Made by a program: the position numbers and the translations under genes
Part shown: positions 1-8,925 of the stretch, one piece after another
Numbering within the stretch: the first letter of the stretch is position 1
Layout of the letters: every line of letters begins with the position of its first letter
Source: Platanthera guangdongensis
Taxonomy: Eukaryota; Streptophyta; Magnoliopsida; Asparagales; Orchidaceae
Assembly (NCBI GenBank): GCA_039583875.1
Contig: CM077165.1
Span: 76,930,757 to 76,994,756 of the forward strand
Direction of reading: 5' to 3'
Length of the DNA: 64,000 bases
Notes under the pieces: model-generated
Databases searched by the model: none
The model's input: the letters and a program-made list of their open reading frames with translations, nothing else
Told to the model about the DNA's origin: nothing

Positions 1-650
1 AGAAGATCCCGCTGCCAGGCTCTCATCTAGCTGGCAGGGCCGAAAGTCACTCGGTGTCATCCTTGGCCTCGAGAAGATCATGCTGCCAGGCTCTCACCTA
101 GCTGGCAGGGCCGGAAGTCACTCGATGGAATGTATTTGGACCCCGAGAAGATCCCGCTGCCAGGCTCTCATCTAGCTGGCAGGGCCAGAAGTCACTCGGT
201 GTCATCCTTGGCCTCGAGAAGATCCCGCTGTCAGGCTCCCACCTAGCTGACAGGGCCAGAAGTCACTCGATGGAATGTGTTTGGACCCCGAGAAGATCCC
301 GCTGTCAGGCTCTCACCTAGCTGGCAGGGCCGGAAGTCACTCGGTGTCATCCTTGGCCTCGAGAAGATCCCGCTGTCAGGCTCCCACCTAGCTGACAGGG
401 CCGGAAGTCCCTCGATGGAATATGTTTGTACCCCGTGAAGATCCCGCTGCCAGGCTCTCACCTAGCTGGCAGGGCTGGAAGTCACGCGGTGTCATCCTTG
501 GCCTCGAGAAGATCCCGCTGTCAGGCTCCCACCTAGCTGGCAGGGCCGGAAGTCACTCGATGGAATGTGTATGGACCCCGAAAAGATCCCGCTGCCAGGC
601 TCTCATCTAGCTGGCGGAAGGGGGGGGGGGAAGCCGCTCGACGGTGTTGA
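1..650. repeat. Dimeric tandem repeat, 145-bp unit (71 + 74 bp)
   Basis: The word GAGAAGATC and close variants recur at about 71, 145, 216, 290, 361, 435, 506 and 580, with spacings strictly alternating 74 and 71 bp. The two monomers share a first half (AAGATCCCGCTG, CAGGCTC, CTAGCTGGCAGGGCC, GAAGTCACTCG) and differ in the second, ending either TGTCATCCTTGGCCTC or TGGAATGTGTTTGGACCCC. The array is cut by the window edge and fades at about 620 into a G-rich stretch. Tandem repeats between pol and the 3' LTR are known in Tat-lineage elements, which fits the neighbouring antisense genes and LTR. It could seed satellite DNA; that is inference. Confidence 0.9.
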
Positions 651-1002
651 CGAGCGGCTGGAGTCACGAAGATTAAACAAAAGGGGGTCTAACATAACCA
701 CCCAGCCCCAAGAAAGACGGCCGAACAGAGGCGAAAACCTAGGCGAGAACCTGCAAGAAATTTGATGACTCAGGCGAAGGACGAGCCGGCTCGCCTCGCT
801 TGGTGGGTGAGTTGCCACCTCAGTGGGGCTGGGCCGCAGAGGCAGGCGAGGAAGCATTTATAAAAGCATTAATAGATGAAAACCACAAAGTCAAGGCGCG
901 GCTCGCGCTTACATCTCAAAACAACTAAAAATACATGGGGTATACATCTAACAAGCAAATGACAAAGAAGCGAGGGCGATGCGAGATCCCGGGCGGGGAT
1001 TC

Positions 1003-2903
1003 TTAGATGGGCTGGAAGGACTTATCCCCGGGATCAAGCATAGGGAGGAACAGCGCCGACACCACGTCGCTTGCCGAGAGTTCCGCGGCCTCGCTCTTGA
1101 GGAGATCCGCACGTCGCAACATCTGCATCGTGTACTTCGCGGCGCTGGCGGCGTTTTTCTGCATGAACACTTCCGACTCGTGGTCAGAATGGTGTTCGAG
1201 CGGGCAGCCCCTGTTATCAGGCGGAGGGACAGCAGCGGCAGCCTCCAGCTCACGCACCCGCGCCTCCAGCGCTGATTTGTCCTGACCCAGGGTGGCGATC
1301 TCGGCACCCATCCGACTCGCTGTCGCTGCATCCTGAGAAAAAGAAAGGAAGTCGTGAGGCGGATTCGTGAGAAGGAGCCGTGATTGGGGGTAAGCACGTA
1401 CCACCACTCCCAAGAATTGCGCGAGAGTCTCCTCTGTCGCGTCGGCCCGCTTCCTCTGGAGATCTGCGTCCTCCTGAGCAAGTTTTCGGGCCTCCTCCTT
1501 CTCGTCTGCCAACTTCTGCAGAGAGGAGGCGTTACGCTCCAGCTGGGTGCACCGCCTCCCAACCATGTGGGCCAACTCCAAGACACACAGTTGGGCCCGC
1601 GGGCTCTCATGCACCAGTACTCGCGTCGCCTCCTTGTCGTAGATAGCGGCGTCCTCTCGCGAGTAGAGGCCGAACGAGAAGTTATAGGCCTCCCCGCCGA
1701 TGGTGTCCTGCTCCAGCCAACTCGGCAACAGGGTTGAGACCTCCGCGCGATTCGAGTCTTTGTCCCATGACAGAAGCAGAACGCCAAGCTCGTCCAAATA
1801 CTTCTCGCCGTAACCAAAGTTGCGGTGCCCTCTCGGCACCGGCTTCGCAGCAGTTTGCGACCCGTCCGGCAGTGCGGAAGTGCCCGCCGCCCCGCAAGGG
1901 GTGTCGCTGGTCGAGGCGGCCAAAGAGGGGAGACCCTCGACAGGCTGATCCTCTGGAGCCTTGCCTTTTTACTGGCCCCCGGCGAGTCGTTGCCCTGCAG
2001 TCTTTGCCATCTTGGGCGGGGGAGTGGGCTGTACGCCGCCCTGCCGCTTTTTAGCAAGGACCGACGGGGCGTCGCGCTGAGCGGCGTCTGCGGCCTGGGC
2101 GCGGGCAAGGACCCCGGGGGCGATCCGAGCACTCTCGTAGGGGGGATGAAGGGGAACATCCCGCTCGCCTGCCAAGAAGAGGGGGTGAGACAAAGAAGAA
2201 AAGGGTAAGGCAGAGCAGTAGCGAGTGACAAACCTCCCCCAGGCGGGACGACAGTAAGGTCATCAAGGTTGCGGTGCAAGTACGCGACCTCGAAGTTCTT
2301 CCCGGCGAAGAACCCGCACAGGTCGGCCTCATGGCCCCCGAGGCTGGGCGTGCGGTAACTCTCCTCGCTGAGCTACACCGGCGAGAAGGGGACGTTGCCG
2401 AAATCCCCCTTGACGAACAGGAACTTCTTGAGCCAGTTGTGACTCTTATTGACAGTCTCCCGCACCTTGAGGTGGGCGCTGGAGAAGTAGGCTGTCCCGT
2501 CCCGGTTCGCACGGAAGGAGAAAAGCTTACGGAAAACTGCGAGACTGAACTCGACTCGCTCTTCCCGCAGAAAGCAGGCGAACCCCACCATAACAGCTAT
2601 GGAGTTCGGGGTCATCTGCCCGAGGATGACCCCAAAGTACTTCAGGACTTGGCGTACCTCGGGCCACAGGGGAAGCCGCAGACCCACCTCAAAGTGAGCC
2701 AGGGGTATGGCGAGCTCGTCCCTAGATAGATCGTTGATCTTCTCTCCTACCCCGGGCCGTCTCGCCGAAAATCCCGGCAGGACGTGGTCGCCTAGGGCAT
2801 CTAGGTATTTGCGCTCCGAGATGACGGTGTGGGGAAAGTCGTGCTCTGAGAAGGTCCAGGCGCATTTTCTTCGTCCGTCCGCATCGCCGCCGCCGCCGCC
2901 CAT
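1003..2903 (-). pseudogene. Antisense gene 1: Transposase_28-like (putative gypsy-type transposon) protein, three exons
   Basis: Inferred exons on the minus strand are 2903-2234, 2168-1402 and 1332-1003. Intron 1 (2233-2169, 65 bp) starts GTTTGT and ends TTGGCAG; intron 2 (1401-1333, 69 bp) starts GTACGTGC and ends TTCTCAG. The first corrects a frame change and the second is a multiple of three. The first exon holds the block LRLPLWPEVRQVLKYF followed by GQMTPNS, as in Pfam Putative gypsy type transposon (PF04195); the last two are rich in Ala, Glu and Arg and look like coiled coil. The Met at 2903 is chosen because it lies about 120 bp after a TATA box; the in-frame Met at 3086 is upstream of that box. 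Single stops interrupt exon 1 (2373-2375) and exon 2 (1969-1971), so the copy looks dead. The molecular role of these proteins is unknown. Confidence 0.7.
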
Positions 2904-3023
2904 TCCACCGAACCACCGCCGTTCGAGCGAGAGAGATCCAGAGGGCGCGCACGAGCCGTGCTTAGCGAGGAGCAGGAAACGGGGAAGTGTTTTGAAGCGG
3001 TGGGAGGATAAGAACCGGCAAGG

Positions 3024-3033
3024 CCTATTTATA
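3024..3033 (-). promoter_or_regulatory. TATA box of antisense gene 1
   Basis: Minus-strand TATAAATAGG lies about 120 bp upstream of the chosen start codon at 2903. It is a perfect plant TATA box and argues that the antisense gene has its own promoter. Confidence 0.6.
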
Positions 3034-3532
3034 GGGAGAAAGAAAGGGCGGGAGATTTCCCGCCGAATGGGAGGTGCGCGAAGCAAAAATTAGGCCCGAC
3101 AGTTCGACTTCCCGACGCGCGACTGCACCGTCAAGGCCGATCAGGCACAGGTCCGCCCGATCTCATCCGCGCAAGAATTGAGCGGGCGAGTCTCGGCCCG
3201 CACCCGCCTGGGATTCCGAGCGAGTCGGGGAGACTCCTGGATTGAGAGCCCCTCGGCCCGCTCCCGCCATGATCAGGATGGCGGGTTGAGCGAATCCATC
3301 CCCTGACCCGCCCTCGCACCCAGGAGGAAGGCGAGCGGAGGAGGCGGGCACACTCGAACACGCCCCGCGAAGAATAATAGCAGCAACATGGTAATTTCAA
3401 CATGCATCAGAAATAAAGAATCAGGCCCATAGGTGGGCAAAGAGAGTCGAAAGTCGTTACAGATACAGAATAATTCTTTGAAGTGGGGGCAACCCGGCAA
3501 TGTCACGCGAACAGGGGAGGAGGAACGGTGGA
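3034..3532. other. GC-rich spacer between the two antisense genes
   Basis: No supported gene. It should hold the 3' end of antisense gene 2 and the upstream promoter region of antisense gene 1. Short open frames here are chance products of GC-rich sequence. Confidence 0.5.
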
Positions 3533-4512
3533 TCAGTACTGGATCCACTTCCATCTGCCCCGCCGTTGCGTTCCGGTTCGCGGCGGCACGCGAGGATAGT
3601 GATAATCGCGCACCGCCACCAGCTCCTGCCGGGCCAGGCCAACTTGTTCCGAGGCACTCTTTAGGCGCTCTTCGGCCCGCGTGATGTGCATGCCAAGCGA
3701 GGTGACCTCGCCATCTTCTGCTGCGCGGGGGGCCCCCTCCAGAGCCGCGAGCCGAGCCTCTGTCTCAGCCTTGTCTTGATCGACCCTCTTCACGAGCTCC
3801 TGAAGTAGCAGAGTGTGTTTCTGGAACAGCCGCGTCACCTGCCTCTTCATCCCCGCCGCATCAGTCGGGTCGCCGAGGTAATCTGAAACACCCTCCACGT
3901 CAGGCGGAGGTGAGTACCCTTCGCTCATCTCAGTTTCGGAGGAGACCATGTTGTAGCCTGCAGAAGGGCGATTCAGAGGGAGCGAGCGAGAACAAGGCAG
4001 GAGCTGAGTAAGAGCTTACCAGGGGTTGGTACGTCATCCATACCGATGGAAGGGCGAGAGGAGCCCGGCAGACCCTGAAAGGGTTCTCCCTCGAAGGCCG
4101 CAAGAGATTTCCCTAGCCCGGGGGGAACCGGCGAACGAGGGGTATTCGAGGGCGGGTGGTCCAGATCTGAGGGGCTAGCTGCCCTCTTAGACGATAAGGG
4201 AGGTGGACGATCCTCACCCCCTAATCCCCATCGTCTCCACGGTGCAGCGCCTGCGAGTTAGAGGATCAGAAGAGTAGCAATAAACCGAGAAGGAAGGTCT
4301 TGTACCTCAGAAGCGACCTCAACACCAGCCGCCGAGCTGGAGCTCGGGAAGTTATTCACCGTGGACCGCCTCACAATCTTTCCCCGTACCGGCCTAAAAA
4401 GAGGGCCAGGAGACCCACGCGCTAACCAAGGGGAGGCCTCGAGGGCATCCTCCCGATTCTTCTGGCCCGCAGCCGCCAGGCGAGCTCGCACCTCTTCGCT
4501 GACCGGCATCAA
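3533..4512 (-). CDS. Antisense gene 2: small coiled-coil protein of Tat-like element, probably three exons
   Basis: Exon 1 runs 4512-4306 and ends at GAG before donor GTACAAG (4305). A middle open stretch of Pro/Ser-rich coding sequence ends at 4020 before donor GTAAGCTC. The last exon, 3957-3533, follows acceptor CTGCAG and joins the middle exon in frame across a 62-bp intron (4019-3958). The last exon encodes an acidic N-terminal stretch followed by heptad-like Leu/Glu/Arg sequence (residues about MKRQVTRLFQK to RLKSASEQ), likely coiled coil. The middle exon's acceptor is unclear: the best open frame is out of phase with exon 1 at the obvious CGCAG site, so there may be an indel or another acceptor. 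No family is recognised. It reads in the same direction as antisense gene 1 and has its own TATA box. Confidence 0.55.
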
Positions 4513-4576
4513 GAAACTGCAGTCTGTTCAAGAAAAATGAGAGGGTCTGGGGAGACCCACCCTGGGCTCAGTGTTA

Positions 4577-4584
4577 TATTTATA
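4577..4584 (-). promoter_or_regulatory. TATA box of antisense gene 2
   Basis: Minus-strand TATAAATA lies about 65 bp upstream of the Met at 4512, good spacing for a plant core promoter with a short leader. Confidence 0.6.
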
Positions 4585-4898
4585 GTCGAATAGTGGGGCC
4601 CCACCAGAAGATTCCCTGCCAGCTCAGCACCGTACTCGCCGAACACACGGGTTGGATGGTTCTTTCCGAGCTTTATCAAGCTCAAAAAGAGCGGGGATTG
4701 TGTACAAGCCCGTGTTCGTCGAGCGGGCCCCATCAGGAAGATCGGGCGGACCCGGTCCCGCGACCCGCACCCGAGCGACAAGCAGACATGAGGCAAGGGG
4801 CTGTTCCTCTCCCGCTCACTTCAGGCGAGCGAACCAGGCGAGACGACTCCCCCTTATCCCTCCCGCTGACCCAGAGAATCGCCGACCAGAGCGGGGGG

Positions 4899-5587
4899 TG
4901 CCCTTCGTCAAACCAGTACTAGCGGATGGGCTCGGCAACTCGCGACCTGCGAGCTGATCGGAGGGTCACGATGGCCGCCAGCCCGCCCCCTATACGCGAC
5001 CTGGTCGCCTGTCCTCCCCGGCAGAGGACTGGCGGGTCGCGGCTGTCCGGCTCGCGTTCGCCCAAGAAGAATAGGCGAGCCGCTAGAGCCAGGTCGCGCC
5101 CGCCTCCCGCGGAAAGTGGTTGGCGGCGAGCTGGCTCCCCATGGGTGCGAATAGCTTCTCAGAACAGCGGAGCCATGCTGTTGGCAGACCAGGTTGGACT
5201 GCGCATTGCTTCTCAGAACAGCGGAGTTTGGCTGTTGGCAGACCCGGTCAAGGATTTTTGGTATTTTCAGGTTAGTTCTTTTGGTTATTGGCAGTTCAGA
5301 TTCCAAAGACTATAAATGAGACCCAAGGGGTACCCCAGGGGGCACGCTTTCAGTGCCTCCTTGCTCCAGTTTTCAAGAGCTTTCTGAGGGTACCTTAGCT
5401 CGGCATCTGACTAAGGAGGGGAAGCGCTCTGAGATCTTCCGGGTGTGTGGTGTGACCTCCATGCCGAGCCCTTGGGTCTTTTTCTCCTTGTCTTCTTTGT
5501 TGTTTTTCTTGCAGGAGTGACGTAGGCGCGAGACCACCCCTTTCCCGAGGGTCGAACTCCACGGGAGACCGGATTCCGGTTTCAACA
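4899..5587 (+). repeat. 3' LTR of the Tat-like element
   Basis: Proposed start is the TG after a purine run (GAGCGGGGGG, about 4888-4898); the end is TTTCAACA at 5587. The LTR has a 54-bp direct repeat (TTCTCAGAACAGCGGAG to GCTGTTGGCAGACC, two copies, about 5155-5255), a TATA box at 5311 and a downstream CT-rich region. The tail GACCACCCCTTTCCCGAGGG to the CAACA end resembles Tat LTR ends. The right edge is well supported because array sequence of LTR F resumes there; the left edge is a guess. Confidence 0.55.
5311..5317 (+). promoter_or_regulatory. TATA box of the Tat-like LTR
   Basis: TATAAAT follows the 54-bp direct repeats of this LTR and precedes GAGACCCAAGG. In this 3' LTR it would drive transcription into flanking LTR F. 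Confidence 0.6.
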
Positions 5588-5592
5588 ACACG

Positions 5593-6270
5593 AGTAGAGA
5601 CACGGGCGTGTCCCTACCCATGTGGGAGTGGCCAGCTCTCGAGTCGAAGACTCGAGTATGTCCAGAGAAGGACACGGGTAGTGACACAGGCGTGTCACTA
5701 CCCGTGTGAAGTGACACAGGTAGAGACACGGGCGTGTCCCTACCCGTGTGCGTGTTCGTCGAGTTAAACTCGATGCAGCGTGTCGAGATCGACAAACTGC
5801 ATGTCTATATCGACAAATTGTATGACACGGGTAGAGACACGGGCATGTCCCTTCCCATGTGTCATTGTGTCAAGTTGAACTCGACGAGGCATGTCGAGAT
5901 CGACGATGTGTGTCGACATCGTATGACACGGGTAGTGACACGGGCGTGTCCCTACCCGTGTGTGTCGAGTTAAACTCGATAGAGCGTGTCGAGATCGACG
6001 AACTACGTGTCGACATCGACGAATTGTATGACATGGGTATAGACACGGGTGTGTCCCTACCCGTGTGTCGTTATGTTGAGTTGAGTTCATCGAAAGGTAT
6101 CCAGAGAAGGACACGGCTAGGGAACACGGCCGTGTCATGTGGAGACGGGTCGGGATACGGGCGTGTCCCTACCCGTGTCGAGTGTTGAACCGACGCTGAA
6201 ACCGTTGTTGACGCTTCGCCCGAAGCAGGACACTGGTAAGGACACGTGCGTGTCCCTACCCGTGTCAATT
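5593..6270. repeat. Palindrome array in U3 of LTR F (GACACGGGCGTGTC type)
   Basis: About eight imperfect copies of a dyad built on GACACGGGTAGAGACACGGG and CGTGTCCCTACCCGTGTG, spaced by TCGA-rich sequence such as GTGTCGAGATCGAC. Each copy is a long inverted repeat able to form a stem. It ends about 10 bp before the TATA box. The long in-frame ORFs across it on both strands are a by-product of the repeat. Confidence 0.9.
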
Positions 6271-6274
6271 TTCA

Positions 6275-6282
6275 TATATAAA
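6275..6282 (+). promoter_or_regulatory. TATA box of LTR F
   Basis: TATATAAA stands immediately after the palindrome array and before a leader that begins AGGGGAAGTGAAAACCCTAG. Confidence 0.65.
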
Positions 6283-6412
6283 GGGGAAGTGAAAACCCTA
6301 GCCATTTCCATGCTCATTTCATCCCCTATTTCCTGAGAGAAACTTCTGCAGAGAGGGAAACTGCTGGAGAAAGTTTTGGAGGAGAAGATTCGCCGTCCTC
6401 GTGAAGGAGAAG

Positions 6413-6472
6413 ATGCCACCAAGAAGAGACACACGATCCATGACCGAAAATAGTGGAAACGCCGGAAATGAG
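6413..6472 (+). CDS. Putative first gag exon inside LTR F
   Basis: ATG at 6413 opens 20 codons starting MPPRRDTRS, a typical basic gypsy Gag start, and ends GAG before donor GTGAGC (6473). The main gag exon is not in the window, so this rests on similarity of position and form to the mini-exon in element B's LTR. A short upstream ORF begins at 6309 in the leader. Confidence 0.4.
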
Positions 6473-7565
6473 GTGAGCTTCCTCCCCTCTCCCTTGGTGC
6501 TATATCTATAGTTATCTAGGTGAGATGTCGACTCAAAAAAGTATAGACTTGCGAGATGGTGATTTCTCTAGGAAGAGGCTGTCCTAGGGCTTGTGCTCTA
6601 AGGCTAGTTGTATCTTCAACCTCTCCAACCTTATATGCGAAGATGGGGGAGGGCTTCATGAAGAGTAAAGGCCTCATGAGGGTGAATAAGGGTGGAGAAA
6701 TTTCTGGAAGTGATTTTGGAGGATCGACTTGAGGAGGAAGATGAACCGATGTCGTTCATTCCTCTTTAAGATGCGTGCAAAATCTGTGTTCTGCGCGCAG
6801 TAATATTCTTGGCCATTTTCTAATGTGATATGGCCAGATTTGTGTTGTCAAATAAACAGGAAAGTTGAAGCCCTTGAAAATACCTTTCCAACGAGTGGTT
6901 GCACGTCTTCATGTGAAGTCCATAACCACGGGAAAATCTGAACGAACATGACATCCGATAAATCCTGCATGCAGAAATTGTGTTTTGTACGCAGCGGATT
7001 TCAAGGCTGATTTCAAGTTTGATACTCTTGAATCTGGGTTGTGGTCTGAACATAAAAGTTGTAGCCCATGGAAAGACCTTTCCATCGAGGGGATACACGT
7101 CTTCACCAATTTCCTGTCGCTTCGGGAATCACCGGTTGAAGTTGCTGTCCAGATTTATTCTGCACTTAAATTCTGGGTTTTTATATAATATGAATTTGGA
7201 TTCGGTGGAATTGATGTTGCAAATTAACTCGAGATTTTGGTGAACTATTTTATGTTAACCATCGTAGTGCTATGAATGATGAAGATTACTAATTGGATTT
7301 CATATAACTGAATTGTGAAGCAAGCCTATTTAAACAAAGTGACTTGTTAGAAATTGGTAGACTATTATTTATGCGCATTATGTTATATTATGTTGAAATC
7401 ATTTGGAATGACATATAGAAAGATAAATTATGGCCATGAGTATATTTGTGGGTTGGAATGAAATTTAGTAGTCCAATACTTAGAGCGTAGTCTCCCTACG
7501 GGTAGTATTGTGGAGGGATGTAAGTGTGGTGTTGACCGTCACTAGTTGGGTTAGTGTTGAGATGA

Positions 7566-7930
7566 GGTATAGATGGATGGTTGGGCTGTGTCCTCGTGCT
7601 TACTTCCGAGTCCCCTTCCATATCACGGTGATGTGGAATTTACATGCGGTGTGATTCAACACGCGGTATCGTAATCCTAGGTTAAGGATAGTGTGGCAGG
7701 TCTACGTGCTCGCCGATCGTCACAACGACGGGAGTTGACAGTTAGACTTTGGGCGGCTGGGCTGTGTCCTCGGTGTTCATTTCCCGAGGCCGCTTCCGTG
7801 CCAAGTGAACGGTTGGAATGTGTCCACATGCTTTCTTTTGAGGCCCCTTCCGGGTCACACTATGCCAGTTCAGGTTGTGTTCTCAGTGCACATCTACGCG
7901 AGACCCCACTGGGCCATAATAAGCATGGGC
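7566..7930. repeat. Four diverged tandem copies in LTR F
   Basis: GGCTGTGTCCTCG plus TTCC and GAGNCCNCTTCC words recur in four imperfect units of about 55-70 bp. No gene; part of the U5 side of LTR F. Confidence 0.5.
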
Positions 7931-8164
7931 TCCGCTGTTGTGTTCTTAGCGTTGAGGCATATGGAGTCCTAGGTGAAGTAGTGTGGATACCCGCCTAGTA
8001 GTAGAGATGCCGGCTCTACTGTCACCGCCTGGCCACAGCGGTTGATGCCTGAGAGGTTTGCTACCTGCTCGAATAGTGGGAACTACTAGTCTATGTAGAC
8101 ATAGCGTTTGCATGGTGTGAACATGGGTGAGTCATTGCATAGCATACATACTATTACATAGCAT

Positions 8165-8290
8165 TGCACAAACAAGATCCTCATTGTATAAGTTTGTATG
8201 TGCACTCTTATACGATGAGTTAGTTTTATGTAACCCGATCCTTAACTTATAAGCTTGTATGGGCATCCTTATAAGTTAAGTTACTTTCTT
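8165..8290. repeat. Two tandem hairpins in LTR F
   Basis: CTTAACTTATAAG pairs with CTTATAAGTTAAG across a 14-base loop (about 8242-8282); a second, weaker hairpin precedes it (TCATTGTATAAG with CTTATACGATGA). The two are related and probably arose by duplication. Confidence 0.7.
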
Positions 8291-8925
8291 GCTGTAGACA
8301 CATGTACTTGATAGTTTGTTATTATTTATGTAGAACTGCTAGAATAAAATGTTATTAATCTTATTGTACCATTACCACATGCTTGTACCTGTTACACTAT
8401 TTATTATACTTGTACCCATGCTCTTTTCTCTGCCCGGTGTCGAGGAGTCGCCGAGGGAGCGGATGTGAAGCCACTTAGTCTTTTCGACTAACGGTTGCTA
8501 CGTATTCCTTTTTACGAGGTCGCCCCATAGGTAGAGCAGCCGCAGACCATGCAGCAGGGTAGGCAGGACAGGACGACAGGACCTGAGGTGATGGTGCTGT
8601 CGCTACCATCGGTTACGGATGTGAGTGTTGTGAGATTCTGATGTAGCACAATTGGGCAACTTTTATAGCTGTACTCTGATATTGTAGAAGCATGTTTTAG
8701 CTTCTCTCTTTTGTTGTATTTGGACTATATACTTATTGTGGATTTGACTTCTCTCTTTTATATTTTGGTTGGGCTGGCATGTATATATTGATAATGGTTG
8801 TAGCCGTTGGAATAGGTGTCTTGTGGTAAATGTTAACCCGTGTGGTAATGCTACCGCAAGGCGGCTGTTCCGGGCATAAGACCCCCTTCGTGCCGTGTTT
8901 TGGGATCCGGGAGGGGGGTCTTACA

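Larger units (their letters stand above)
1..5587 (+). mobile_element. Tat/Grande-like Ty3-gypsy element, 3' part (left end outside window)
   Basis: In order it contains a tandem repeat, two minus-strand genes with introns, and a 3' LTR ending in TTTCAACA. Antisense genes between pol and the 3' LTR are a known trait of Grande/Retand-type Tat elements. No gag or pol of this element is in the window, so the assignment rests on the Transposase_28-like antisense protein and the layout. It inserted into the palindrome array of LTR F: the bases after 5587 (ACACG, then continuing array motif) are the expected target duplication, whose other copy is off-window. Confidence 0.65.
5588..8925 (+). repeat. 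LTR F: long gypsy-type LTR, 5' part outside window (solo or 3' LTR)
   Basis: It ends GGGGGGTCTTACA at 8925, after which element A's protease codons resume (AGAGCCCTG). The 3' end can form a hairpin: AAGACCCCC at 8879-8887 pairs with GGGGGTCTT at about 8914-8922. Contents: palindrome array, TATA box (6275), a short leader, a mini-exon with splice donor (6413-6472), a long stretch without genes holding four diverged copies of a roughly 62-bp unit (about 7566-7930), and two tandem hairpins (8165-8290). It is not related in sequence to element A's own 3' LTR, so it is a separate element inserted in A, and its start lies left of the Tat-like insertion. Confidence 0.65.

Noticed and set aside
948..2279. 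Long minus-strand ORF of 443 codons
   Set aside because: It overlaps the spliced antisense gene in another frame and runs through both inferred introns; only its first codons, before the donor at 2233, are likely real.
2904..3086. Upstream Met (3086) as start of antisense gene 1
   Set aside because: It lies upstream of the TATA box; the Met at 2903 is at a fitting distance.
5588..8925. LTR F as the 5' LTR of element A
   Set aside because: It does not match A's 3' LTR and lies inside A's protease codons, with no primer site or gag after it.
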